NCBI GenBank assembly: GCA_024330185.1 | Contig: JANDLV010000035.1 | Span: 1-43,217, forward strand | Direction: 5' to 3' | Length of the DNA stretch: 43,217 nt | From: Candidatus Siliceabacter maunaloa | GTDB lineage: Bacteria; Actinomycetota; Thermoleophilia; Solirubrobacterales; Solirubrobacteraceae | Shown here: positions 24,457 to 33,141 of the stretch, piece by piece | Layout of the letters: each line of letters opens with the position of its first letter | Position numbering within the stretch: the stretch's first letter is position 1 | The notes under the pieces: generated by a model | The model's database searches: none | What the model saw: only the letters and a program-made list of their open reading frames with translations | Told to the model about the DNA's origin: nothing | Translations under genes and position numbers: made by a program

Positions 24457-24640
24457 CGAGCTCTTCGACGACGACGGCACGCCGCGTCCGCACGCGGCTG
24501 CGCTGGCCGCCGGGCTCGCGGCGCTCGGCCCCGAGCAGGTCGCCTCCGCCGGGCAGCGGCGTGACGCAGCTTCGTCCAGCAGGGGATCACGTTCGACACC
24601 ACCGCCGACGACCTGGCCGACGATAGAGCGGGGCCATCAT
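24452..24640 (+). pseudogene. N-terminal remnant of a circularly permuted ATP-grasp protein
   Basis: The plus frame from 24452 reads YDELFDDDGTPRPHAAALAAGLAALGPEQVASAGQRRDA, then after a shift near 24567 FVQQGITFDTTADDLADD. This matches the start of circularly permuted type 2 ATP-grasp proteins (DxGxPRPHYxxLxxxLxxLGxEELxxR...FxxQGITF). The start codon and the rest of the roughly 480-aa enzyme are absent. It abuts the reversed metallopeptidase tail at a CTCGAG, which marks a rearrangement point. The two families often cluster in actinobacteria, so this could be a collapsed cluster. Confidence 0.55.
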
Positions 24641-25166
24641 GGCATCGAGAGCTCGAGCGTGGGCCTGTACCGCCACCGAGCGTCGAACAGACGATGGATC
24701 GGAACTTCGTCGGTCCCGGGAAAGTCGGGGGCACCAGCCCATGCCGTCCAGTCGTCCCGCTTCAGGGCTTCGTCGCTCTGCAGTGCGCGCCACAATGACT
24801 CGGCGTCGCGTGGCTGCATGCGGATGTGCGATCCCGAGAAGATCGTGAGTCCTGTCACCCTTCGTACTGTCTCGAGGGGCAGTGGCTGCGCGAGCGGCAG
24901 CCACTGCACCCACGCCCAGTGCTTCTTGTCTCCCCTGTGCGCCCGCACCGAGTCGGTACAGCGCGACCGACGGCGATGAACGCCTGTCGGTTTCCCCGGC
25001 CACCCTCGTAGAGCGCCAGCTGGTGCCCGCAGCGGAGCTTCTCGGGCGCGGTCCACGCGTAGTAATCGCCCGGCTCGGGGTTCTCGAACGACCACGTGAC
25101 GCTGTAACGCCAGTAGGCCGGGCCGTCGTCTACCTCACGCACACTCTTCTCTCCTTCATCCCGCAT
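24637..25166 (-). pseudogene. Hypothetical gene, frameshifted (about 175 codons)
   Basis: ATG 25166 opens MRDEGEKSVREVDDGPAYWRYSVTWSFENPEPGDYYAWTAPEKLRCGHQLALYEGGRGNRQAFIAVGRAVP. At about 24930-24960 coding passes to another frame, GDKKHWAWVQWLPLAQPLPLETVRRVTGLTIFSGSHIRMQPRDAESLWRALQSDEALKRDDWTAWAG, ending TLELSMP at 24637. Both halves are rich in Trp/Tyr and clearly protein-like, and joined they give one continuous small protein. It starts 11 bases from the tRNA-Phe 3' end. No family is recognised. Confidence 0.6.
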
Positions 25167-25176
25167 CCGGATGGCA

Positions 25177-25249
25177 TGGCGAGACCCGGACTCGAACCGG
25201 GGACACCACGATTTTCAGTCATGTGCTCTACCAACTGAGCTATCTCGCC
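25177..25249 (-). tRNA. tRNA-Phe (GAA)
   Basis: A cloverleaf on the minus strand: acceptor GGCGAGA pairs with TCTCGCC, D arm TAGCTCAGTTGGTAGAGCA, anticodon stem CATGA/TCGTG with loop CTGAAAA (anticodon GAA), T arm CCGGTTCGAGTCCGG, and A73. CCA is not encoded. The 3' end faces the decayed region at 22.4-25.2 kb, the usual side for element integration. Confidence 0.97.
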
Positions 25250-25301
25250 GTGGCGGGCGGATCGTAGCGGCTGGTCGGCGGGTTCCGGGCGGGCCGCGGG
25301 G

Positions 25302-26315
25302 CTACCCGGAGCGGCCCTGCTCCCAGGCGCGCAGGCTGGGGAGAGGGTCGATGGGGGCGCTGCCGGGGGTGCGCCAGCCGGGGGTCCAGATCTCGAAGTG
25401 GAGGTGGGGGCCGCTGGAGCGCCCGGTGGAGCCGACGGCGCACAGGCGGGCGCCGCGGGCGACGGCCTGGCTGCCGCGCACGGCGGTGGAGCCGCGCTGG
25501 CAGTGGGCGAAGAAGTAGGAGCGGCCGTCGTTGCCGTCCAGGACGACGTACTCGCCGGCTCCCTCGGCCTGGTAGGCGGTCTGGCCCACGCGGCCGGCGA
25601 TCGGAGCGACGACGGGCGTGCCCTGGGCGGCGGCGAGGTCCTGGCCCTGGTGGCTGTAGCTGCCGCGGTCGGCGCCGAACTGGCCGGTGGGGCCGGAGAA
25701 GGTGTAGGCGCCGGCGACGGGGAAGGTGTAGCGGCCCGTGGACGGCGCGGGCGCCGGCCGTGGGGCGGGAGCAGGCCGCGGCGCGGGCGCCGGTGCGCGC
25801 ACGGTCAGCCCGGCCTTGCCGGTCGTCGTCTCTCCGCGGCGCAGCGTGCGCCCGCGGTGGTCCTTGACGTGCAGGCGCACCGTGTAGCGCCCGGGCGCGA
25901 GCTTCGTCGCGCGCGGGAAGCGGCGGGTCACCGTGCGGTTGGTGAGGATGCGGTTCATGTCGTAGCGCGCGACCGTGTCGCCGGTCTCGCGGTCGAGCAC
26001 CACGACGCGCGCTGTCACGCGACTCGCCCGGCGGTGGTCGACGCGCAGGCGCAGCGCGGGTAGCCGCGGGGCGACGACCGGGCTGGGGCTCGCGCGCAGG
26101 GTCCGCGAGACGGGCCGCACGGCATCATGGGAGGGGCCGGTCCCGCCCGTGCGCTCCAGCGACGAGCTCGTGCTCGGGGCGGTCGTGCCGCCGGTGGATC
26201 CGCTCGCGATCCCGGGAAGGAGACAGGCGATCGACGTCGAAACCACAACCAGGACTCCCAGGCGAAGGCAACTCACAGGGAAGCGAACACGGCACACAAG
26301 CCGGACTATCGGCAA
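25302..26315 (-). CDS. Secreted M23-family metallopeptidase
   Basis: About 337 aa (TTG 26315; later GTG codons possible). An N-terminal signal segment (about 11-38) ends near GIASGS. A beta-rich domain (about 85-175, TARVVVLDRETGDTVARYD ... YTVRLHVKDHRG) is followed by an Ala-Pro-Arg linker (about 174-192) and a C-terminal LytM/M23 domain (about 196-325) with zinc ligands H222 and D226 (SHQGQD) and the H304-L-H306 motif (GPHLHFEIW). It is predicted to cleave peptidoglycan cross-links outside the membrane. Residues needed for zinc binding are intact. Confidence 0.93.
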   Translation of the reverse strand: MPIVRLVCRVRFPVSCLRLGVLVVVSTSIACLLPGIASGSTGGTTAPSTSSSLERTGGTGPSHDAVRPVSRTLRASPSPVVAPRLPALRLRVDHRRASRVTARVVVLDRETGDTVARYDMNRILTNRTVTRRFPRATKLAPGRYTVRLHVKDHRGRTLRRGETTTGKAGLTVRAPAPAPRPAPAPRPAPAPSTGRYTFPVAGAYTFSGPTGQFGADRGSYSHQGQDLAAAQGTPVVAPIAGRVGQTAYQAEGAGEYVVLDGNDGRSYFFAHCQRGSTAVRGSQAVARGARLCAVGSTGRSSGPHLHFEIWTPGWRTPGSAPIDPLPSLRAWEQGRSG

Positions 26316-26382
26316 CGCGAGCCACCGACTTCAGCGTGCAGGCGCCCGTGCGCGCTCTGGTCGCCCGCCCGTGCGCGCCCGC

Positions 26383-28677
26383 TCACCCCTGCGCGCGCAT
26401 CCGCGCCAGCACCTCGAGCGCCCCGGCCTTGGCCAGCGGCTCGTTGAGGTTGCCGCACTTGGGCGACTGGATGCAGGAGGGGCAGCCGTCGGCGCAGGGG
26501 CACTCGCCGATGAGCCGCCAGGCGTCCTCGACGAGCGTCTCGAAGACCCTGAACCCCATCCGTGCGATGCCCACGCCGCCGGGATGGCCGTCGTAGACGA
26601 AGATCGTCGGGCGCAGGGTCTGGCCATGGGCGTTGGTCGACAGGCCGCCGATGTCCCACCGGTCGCACATGGCGATCAGCGGCAGCACGGCGATCTGCGC
26701 GTGCTCGACGGCGTGCAGCGCGCCCAGCAGCTCGTAGGGCGCCAGGTCGCCCACCAGCTCCTCGCCCAGCTCGAACCACAGCGCCTGGGTGGCGAACGTG
26801 GTGGGCGGGAGGTCGAGGGCCTGCAGGTCGAGCACCTCGTGGTCGGGCAGGCGCTTGCGCTGGAAGGCCGTCACCTGCTGGGTGACCTCCACCCGGCCCA
26901 GCGACAGCGTCACCCCCAGCGTCTCGCGGCGGTCGAGCAGGCGCTCGATCCACGTGTCGGTCTCCTCCTTGGGCTGGGTGTACCAGTCGCCGTCGAAGCC
27001 GGCGACGAGCGCGCGCTGGGCGTCGAGGTCCAGCTCGCGCACCTCGTAGGCCTTGCCCATGTGCAGGTAGGCGGCCCCGTCGTGGACGGTGGAGCACGCG
27101 CGCGCGCCCTCGACCGTGCCCAGCATCTCGCCGGAGTCGACGTCCACGATGGTCACCCGCTCGGGGGAGGCCGAGCGCAGCGACACCCGCGCGGCGGGGT
27201 AGTCCTGGGGGTGGCGCAGGACGAACTGCCCGCGGGTCTCGCGCAGCACGCCGTTGGAGACCAGCGCCTCGGCGTGCGCGCGCACGCGAGGACCCAGGAA
27301 CGCGGCGTCGCGCTGGGGCTCCAGCGGCCCCTCGTGCGCCGCGCACTCCAGGTGGGCCAGGTGGATCTGCTCGTTCTCGAACTCGAGGATCGCTGCCTCC
27401 ACCGGGCGGTCGAGGAACTCGTCGGGGTGGCGGCAGAAGAACTGGTCCAGCGCGTCCTCGCCGGCGACGTAGACGGCCAGGCCGCGGCCCCGGCGTCCGG
27501 CGCGGCCCCACATCTGGCGCAGGGAGGCGACGGTCCCCGGGAAGGTCACGCACACCGCGGCGTCCAGGGCGCCGATGTCGATGCCCAGCTCCAGCGCGTC
27601 GGTGGTGATGACCGCGCGCAGCTCCCCGGACACCAGCCGCGCCTCCAGCTCCCGACGCTGCTGGGGCGTGTAGCCGGCCCGGTAGGGAGCGACGGCGTCG
27701 GCCAGCTCGGGCGCCTCCTCGGTCAGCGCCATGGAGACCATCCGCGCCACCAGCTCGACGCCGCGGCGCGACTTGACGAAGCAGATGGTCCGCGCGCCGC
27801 CGACCACCAGCTCGCGCACGAGGTCGGCCGCCTCGCCCAGGGCCGAGCGCCGGGAGCCCAGGGCCTTGTCGATCAGCGGCGGGTTCCAGATGGCTATGTG
27901 TCGCCGGGAACGGGGGGCGCCGTCGCGGTCGACCAGCGCGACGTCCTCCAGGCCGGTCAGCCTCTCGGCCAGCTCGACCGGGTTGGCCACCGTCGCGCTG
28001 GCCAGCAGGAACCGCGGCGCGGTGCCGTAGGCGGCAGCGATGCGCCGCAGGCGGCGCAGCACGTTGGCCACGTGGGAGCCGAACACGCCCCGGTAGACGT
28101 GGGCCTCGTCGATCACGACCACGGCCAGGTTGGCGAACAGGTCGCCCCACGCGCCGTGGTTGGGCAGGATCCCGACGTGGAGCATGTCGGGGTTGGTCAG
28201 GATCACGTTGGCCCGCTTGCGCAGCGCACCGCGCTGCTCGCGGGGCGTGTCGCCGTCGTAGATGGCCGGGCGCACCCGCTTGGTCAGCCCCAGCGCGTTG
28301 ATGGCCCGCGCCTGGTCCTGGGCCAGCGCCTTTGTCGGGTAGAGGTACAGCGCGCGGGCGCGCGCGTCGCGCAGCAGCGTGTCCAGCGCCGGGAGGTTGA
28401 AGCACAGCGACTTGCCGCTCGCCGTCCCGGTCGTCACCACGAACGGGCCCTGGGCGGCCAGCTCGTAGGCCTGCGCCTGGTGGGCGTAGAGGCCGTCGAA
28501 GCCGGCTTGCTCCAGCGCCCCGCGCAGCTGCGGGTGCAGGTCCTGGGGTAAGCCGACGAGATCGCCCTCGCGCGCCCCCTCGTAGGCCTGACGCACCAGC
28601 CGCGCGTCGGCCCGCCCGGCCTCCAGGAGGGTGCTCCAGGGCTCGACTTCCCGCGTGACCGCCATGCCGGGCGCCAC
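26383..28677 (-). CDS. DEAD/DEAH helicase with DUF1998 domain (MrfA/YprA-like)
   Basis: 764 aa (GTG 28677; ATG 28665 also possible). Superfamily 2 motifs: Walker A GTASGKS (84-90), TNPDMLHVGILP, DEAH (190-193), LASATVANP, FVKSRRGVELVARM, TDALELGIDIG and GRAGRRGRG. The C-terminal DUF1998 region ends with a four-Cys zinc site (CPCADGCPSCIQSPKCGN). In Bacillus subtilis MrfA acts with MrfB in mitomycin-type DNA damage repair; no MrfB is adjacent here. The helicase motifs are intact. Confidence 0.92.
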   Translation of the reverse strand: MAPGMAVTREVEPWSTLLEAGRADARLVRQAYEGAREGDLVGLPQDLHPQLRGALEQAGFDGLYAHQAQAYELAAQGPFVVTTGTASGKSLCFNLPALDTLLRDARARALYLYPTKALAQDQARAINALGLTKRVRPAIYDGDTPREQRGALRKRANVILTNPDMLHVGILPNHGAWGDLFANLAVVVIDEAHVYRGVFGSHVANVLRRLRRIAAAYGTAPRFLLASATVANPVELAERLTGLEDVALVDRDGAPRSRRHIAIWNPPLIDKALGSRRSALGEAADLVRELVVGGARTICFVKSRRGVELVARMVSMALTEEAPELADAVAPYRAGYTPQQRRELEARLVSGELRAVITTDALELGIDIGALDAAVCVTFPGTVASLRQMWGRAGRRGRGLAVYVAGEDALDQFFCRHPDEFLDRPVEAAILEFENEQIHLAHLECAAHEGPLEPQRDAAFLGPRVRAHAEALVSNGVLRETRGQFVLRHPQDYPAARVSLRSASPERVTIVDVDSGEMLGTVEGARACSTVHDGAAYLHMGKAYEVRELDLDAQRALVAGFDGDWYTQPKEETDTWIERLLDRRETLGVTLSLGRVEVTQQVTAFQRKRLPDHEVLDLQALDLPPTTFATQALWFELGEELVGDLAPYELLGALHAVEHAQIAVLPLIAMCDRWDIGGLSTNAHGQTLRPTIFVYDGHPGGVGIARMGFRVFETLVEDAWRLIGECPCADGCPSCIQSPKCGNLNEPLAKAGALEVLARMRAQG

Positions 28678-28738
28678 GCTAGCGGCGTCGGGGCGGAGCG
28701 CGGGGCGTCCGGACCGCTCCCTGCGCGAAGATCGTGGC

Positions 28739-29560
28739 GTGGCCCCGCTGCGCGCCCTCTACGTCGACCTCGACAACACGCTCCTGGGCGCGGGAGCCTC
28801 GCTGCTGCTCGACGGTGACGGGACGGTCACCGCGCTGGGCGTGCGCGCGATCGAGGCGGCGCTGCGAGCAGACGTCGAGGTCGTGCCGATAACCGGGCGC
28901 CGGCAGGCCCAAGCGCGCGAGGCCGCCCGGCTGCTGGGCGCGCGCGCCTACGTCTTCGAGTGCGGCTCGGCGGTGGTGCTCGACGGCGAGGAGCACTGGC
29001 TCACCGGCGACTACCGCCCCGGCGAGCCGACCATCCACGAGCAGATCGCCGCCACCAGCGCGCCCAACCTCCTGCTTGCCGCCTACCACGACCGCCTCGA
29101 GCACCATGCCCCCTGGCACCGCGGCCGCGAGGTCTCCCACCTCTTCCGCGGCCTCGTCGATACCGCCGCGGCCACCGCTCTGCTGGCCCAGCAGGGCCAT
29201 GGCGACCTGCGCCTGCTCGACAACGGCCGGGCCGTCGGCGACTACCCGTCCCTGGACGGCCTCGAGCAGGTCCGCGTCTACCACCTCCTGCCCGCCGGGG
29301 CCTCCAAGGCCGACGGCGTCGCCTTCCACCGCGAGGCCCGCGGCCTCGAGCGCGAAGCGACCATCGCCGTCGGCGACTCCCCCGAGGACCTGGCCTGCGC
29401 CACCGAGGTCGACCGCCTGTGGCTCGTGGCCAACGCGATCAGCGGCGACCCCACGATGCGCCACCTGGCCGCCGGCCTACCCAACGTCCGCGTCGCCGAG
29501 GAGGGCCACGGCCCGGGCGTCTACGAGGCCGTCATCACCGAGCTGGCGCAGCGGCGGTGA
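28739..29560 (+). CDS. HAD-superfamily hydrolase
   Basis: 273 aa from GTG 28739, chosen because the catalytic DxD is then D10 and D12 (LYVDLDNTLLG). The middle has VVPITGRRQAQAREAARLLGARAYVFECGSAVV, typical of Cof/IIB-type sugar phosphatases, and the C-terminal GDSPEDL magnesium motif lies near residue 213. It is probably a phosphatase for a small phosphorylated sugar; the IIB cap resembles mannosyl-/glucosyl-phosphoglycerate phosphatases, but the substrate is not assigned. It overlaps no neighbour and ends 6 bases from the convergent glycosidase. Confidence 0.88.
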   Translation: MAPLRALYVDLDNTLLGAGASLLLDGDGTVTALGVRAIEAALRADVEVVPITGRRQAQAREAARLLGARAYVFECGSAVVLDGEEHWLTGDYRPGEPTIHEQIAATSAPNLLLAAYHDRLEHHAPWHRGREVSHLFRGLVDTAAATALLAQQGHGDLRLLDNGRAVGDYPSLDGLEQVRVYHLLPAGASKADGVAFHREARGLEREATIAVGDSPEDLACATEVDRLWLVANAISGDPTMRHLAAGLPNVRVAEEGHGPGVYEAVITELAQRR

Positions 29561-29566
29561 GCCGCG

Positions 29567-31510
29567 CTAGTCGTCCGCGGAGCCCTCGCCCCGGGCCTCG
29601 GCCATCGCGTCGAAGAGCTCGCGCACGGCGTCGACCGCTGGCTTGGGGCGGCCGAGGTGGTCGAAGAGGCCCTTCTGGTTGACCCCGCGCACGAGCTTGA
29701 TGTCGGGGACCTGGCGGCTGATTGAGCCCCCGGCGAACGTGGGGTTGACGGCGAAGTCGCGCAGGTTCCAGATCAGCGCGCCGTTGAGCCCCGGGTCGGA
29801 GCCGTAGCTCTCGAGGTGCGTGCGCAGGAGGCGGGACTGGAAGCCCAGGCCGCCGGGCTCCATGTTCTCGTTGAGCTCGTTGCCCTCGGCCCCGAACTCG
29901 GTGACCACGATGGCCTTGCCGGGCGTGGCCTCGCGCAGATCGGCGAGATCCTCGCGGATGGTCCGCTGGGTCTCGGCGCGCGAGGCGTAGGTGCCCTCGT
30001 ACCAGCCGATGTAGTTGGTCCAGCCGATGATGTCGATGTTGCGGTACATCAGGCTGGGCCTACGTGGCGGGTGGGAGCCCCAGATGTCCAGCGCGATCGG
30101 CCGCGACGGGTCGACCTTCTTGAGCTTTCGGGCCATCGCGTCGATCCAGGTGGCCTGGCCGTCGGGGTGCCCGTCCCCGGCCACCTCGTTGGCCAGGTTC
30201 CAGGTGATGACCGACGGGTGGGACTGGAGCTGGTCGACTGTGGTGAGGACCCGCTGGCGCGACTGGCGGCGCAGCTCGGGGGTCTTGGACGTCCAAGCGC
30301 CCGGCGAGTCGACGACGCCGACGCCCAGGTAGAGCAGGATCCCCGCCTCGTCGAGCTTCTCGACCAGCGCCGGGTGGAGCTGGTGCTGGGCGCGGGTGGC
30401 GTTGGCGCCGATCGACTTCAGGGCGTTGACGATCCAGTCGTGGTCGGCACGGTCGAGCGCGTCGCCCTTGCCCTCGACGTCCTCGTGGATGGACGCCCCG
30501 CGCAGGAAGACCTTCTCGCCGTTGACCAGGATGTCGCGGCCCTCCTGGCGGATCTCGCGCAGGCCGACACGGGCGCGGTAGCCGGCCTCCTCCCCGATCT
30601 CCAGGCGCAGGTCCCACAGCCGCGGGTCGTCGGTCGACCACAGCTCGGGATCGTCGATGCGCACCCGGGTCCTGGCGATCACGGTCTGTCCGGCCGGCAC
30701 GCGGACGGGCTCGAAGTCGAGCTCCTCGTCGCGGCCGTCGTCGATGAGCTCCATCGCGCCCTCGAGCTCCAGCTCGCGCGTGCGACCGGTGCGGTTGCGC
30801 ACCTTCACGCTGACGTCGACCACCGCGTCGCCGTCCTTCGCCAGCCGCGTGGCGACCTTCGGATCGAGCAGCTCGCTGTCGCCGACGGGGCGGATGGTGA
30901 CGTCGCGGTTGATGCCGCCGAAGTTGAACCAGGTGCGATGCCAGGCCTCCTTCTTCATCTGGTCGGGATCGCGCCAGTCGGCGCGCACGACCAGTGTGTG
31001 GGTGCCCGCGGTGAGTGTCCGGCGCACCTCGAAAGGGAGGTAGGTGCCGGTGTTGGAGGTCTCGTGATCGCCGTCGATCCACACGTCGGCCTCGTGGTTG
31101 ACCGACTCGAAGCGCACGGCGTACACGCCCGTGGTCGGCACCTCGATCGTCGTGCGGTACCAGGCGACGTTGCCCTGCCAGGTCTCGATGGACTCCTCGC
31201 CCCGCACCTCGGCGGCCTCGGGTACGTGGGGCACGGCGACCTGCTCCCCGGGGAACTCGCCGTCCTGCCAGCCCCGGTCGCGCCCGGTGCTCTGCTCGTC
31301 CAGCGCGACGATCCACTCGCCGCCCAGGCGGGTGCGATCGTCCGGACCCTTGTAGGTGAGCGGGTCGTAGGGGCCGGGCTCCTTGTCGGCGCCCGCGCTG
31401 CGCTCGGGCAGGAAGTTCAGGCCCAGCACGACCGCGAGCGCAGCCAACGCGGCCAGCGCCCACCAGCGGCGGTCGGGCCGCTTGAGGAGTTCGAACGTGC
31501 GCAGCACCAT
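29567..31510 (-). CDS. Membrane-anchored glycoside hydrolase family 2 enzyme
   Basis: 647 aa. N-terminal anchor (about 16-33, WALAALAALAVVLGLNFL). The GH2 sugar-binding domain (about 60-210) contains WYRTTIEVP and NFGGINRDVTIRPV; an immunoglobulin-like domain follows (about 215-325); the TIM barrel (about 325-640) has acid/base E442 in WNLANE and nucleophile E538 in VTEFGAEG. The layout fits beta-galactosidase or beta-glucuronidase type activity on the outer face of the membrane; sugar specificity cannot be read. There is no obvious sugar transporter beside it. Confidence 0.92.
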   Translation of the reverse strand: MVLRTFELLKRPDRRWWALAALAALAVVLGLNFLPERSAGADKEPGPYDPLTYKGPDDRTRLGGEWIVALDEQSTGRDRGWQDGEFPGEQVAVPHVPEAAEVRGEESIETWQGNVAWYRTTIEVPTTGVYAVRFESVNHEADVWIDGDHETSNTGTYLPFEVRRTLTAGTHTLVVRADWRDPDQMKKEAWHRTWFNFGGINRDVTIRPVGDSELLDPKVATRLAKDGDAVVDVSVKVRNRTGRTRELELEGAMELIDDGRDEELDFEPVRVPAGQTVIARTRVRIDDPELWSTDDPRLWDLRLEIGEEAGYRARVGLREIRQEGRDILVNGEKVFLRGASIHEDVEGKGDALDRADHDWIVNALKSIGANATRAQHQLHPALVEKLDEAGILLYLGVGVVDSPGAWTSKTPELRRQSRQRVLTTVDQLQSHPSVITWNLANEVAGDGHPDGQATWIDAMARKLKKVDPSRPIALDIWGSHPPRRPSLMYRNIDIIGWTNYIGWYEGTYASRAETQRTIREDLADLREATPGKAIVVTEFGAEGNELNENMEPGGLGFQSRLLRTHLESYGSDPGLNGALIWNLRDFAVNPTFAGGSISRQVPDIKLVRGVNQKGLFDHLGRPKPAVDAVRELFDAMAEARGEGSADD

Positions 31511-31565
31511 GCAGAGGTGCCGACGCGCGGGTCGCCCTGCCCGTGAGCCGCCGGCTGCCGACAGG

Positions 31566-33035
31566 CTAGAGGGTCATCGCGACGTACTTCGTCTCCAGGT
31601 ATTCGTCGATCCCCTCGTTGCCGCCCTCGCGGCCCACGCCGGACTGCTTGACGCCGCCGAAGGGCGCGCCGGCGTTGGAGACCATGCCCTGGTTGAGGCC
31701 GACCATGCCGGTCTCCAGCCGCTCGCAGACCCCGATCGCGCGCTGCAGGTTCTGCGTGTAGACGTAGGAGACCAGGCCGAACTCGGTCGCGTTGGCCGCC
31801 TGGACCGCCTCGTCGTCGCCGGCGAAGGTCTTGATCGGCGCCACCGGCCCGAAGGCCTCCTCGCGCAGGATCCGCGCCCCGTCGGCGATGTCGCCCAGCA
31901 CGGTGGGCTGGAAGAAGTAGCCGGGCCCGTCCACGCGCTCGCCGCCGGTGAGGACCAGGGCGCCCTTGCTCACGGCGTCCCGGGTGAGCTCCTCGACCAC
32001 GGCGCGCTGGTCGGCGTCGATCAGCGGGCCGACCTCGACGCCGTCCTGCGTGCCTCGGCCGACCTTCATCGCGCCCATGCGGTCGGCCAGCCGGCGCCCG
32101 AACTCCTCGGCCACCGCCTCGTGCACGTGGAAGCGGTTGGCGGCGGTGCACGCCTCGCCGGTGTTGCGCATCTTGGCGATCATCGCGCCCTGGACCGCGG
32201 CGTCGAGGTCGGCGTCCTCGAAGACCAGGAAGGGCGCGTTGCCACCCAGCTCCATGGAGACCCTGAGGACCTGCTGCGCCGACTGCTCGATGAGCGAGCG
32301 GCCGACCTCGGTCGAGCCGGTGAACGAGAGCTTCCGCGTGCGGGCATCGGTGATCAGCGGCTCCATGATCGAGCCGCTGGAGCTGGCCGTCACGACGTTC
32401 AGGACGCCGGGCGGCAGCCCGCACTCCTCGAGGATCGCCGCCAGCGCGAGCATGGTCAGCGGGGTCTGCTTCGCCGGCTTCATGACCATCGTGCAGCCCG
32501 CGGCGACGGCCGGGCCGATCTTGCGCGTGCCCATGGCCATGGGGAAGTTCCACGGGGTGATGAAGACGCACGGGCCGACGGGCTGGCGCATGACCAGCAC
32601 CCGCTGCGCCGGCGCCTTCTCGGCCACCTTGTAGCCACCTTCGATGCGGGTGGCCTCGCCGGCGAACCAGTGGAAGAAGTCCGCCGCGTAGGCGATCTCC
32701 TGCTTGGACTCGGTGATCGTCTTGCCCATCTCCAGGGTCATGAGCAGCGCCAGGTCGTCCACGCGCTCGTTGATCACCTCGTAGGCGCGGCGAAGGATCT
32801 CCCCGCGCTCGCGCGGGGCCATGGCCGCGAAATCGTCCTGCGCGCCGGCCGCGGCGCCCAGGGCGGCCCTGGCGTCGTCGGGCGTCGCGTCGGCCACCTC
32901 GGCCAGGGTCTCGCCGGTCGAGGGGTCCTCGACGCCGAGGGTCTCCCCGCCCGCGCCGTCGCGCCACTCGCCGTCGATGTACAGCTTGGGCGGCGCGTGG
33001 CGCAGCACCGCGCGCTCCTGTGATGCGACAGCCAT
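31566..33035 (-). CDS. gabD: Succinate-semialdehyde dehydrogenase-like aldehyde dehydrogenase
   Basis: 489 aa. ALDH fold with TPWNFP (N163), cofactor-binding KPAKQ (K186), SFTGSTEVGRSL, MELGGNAPF (general base E262) and GEACTAANRF (catalytic C296), then EEAFGPVAPI and PFGGVKQSGVGREGG. Length and motifs fit GabD-type enzymes oxidising succinate semialdehyde to succinate with NAD(P). A strong AGGAGG lies 8 bases before ATG. It is transcribed alone, divergent from the three-gene cassette, with no GABA transaminase adjacent, so the substrate is inferred. Confidence 0.9.
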   Translation of the reverse strand: MAVASQERAVLRHAPPKLYIDGEWRDGAGGETLGVEDPSTGETLAEVADATPDDARAALGAAAGAQDDFAAMAPRERGEILRRAYEVINERVDDLALLMTLEMGKTITESKQEIAYAADFFHWFAGEATRIEGGYKVAEKAPAQRVLVMRQPVGPCVFITPWNFPMAMGTRKIGPAVAAGCTMVMKPAKQTPLTMLALAAILEECGLPPGVLNVVTASSSGSIMEPLITDARTRKLSFTGSTEVGRSLIEQSAQQVLRVSMELGGNAPFLVFEDADLDAAVQGAMIAKMRNTGEACTAANRFHVHEAVAEEFGRRLADRMGAMKVGRGTQDGVEVGPLIDADQRAVVEELTRDAVSKGALVLTGGERVDGPGYFFQPTVLGDIADGARILREEAFGPVAPIKTFAGDDEAVQAANATEFGLVSYVYTQNLQRAIGVCERLETGMVGLNQGMVSNAGAPFGGVKQSGVGREGGNEGIDEYLETKYVAMTL

Positions 33036-33141
33036 GGGACGGACCTCCTAGCGAGACAAAGCTTGAGCGGTGCGTTCCCCGCGCCGCGGCAGCCGAAAAC
33101 CCATCCGAGACAGTACGGTGCGGTTACGCTCCCCATCGCGT

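Noticed and set aside
25740-25800. Repeated GCGCCGG/GGGGCGGGAGC units as a tandem DNA repeat.
   Set aside because: They encode the Ala-Pro-Arg linker of the M23 peptidase and need no other explanation.
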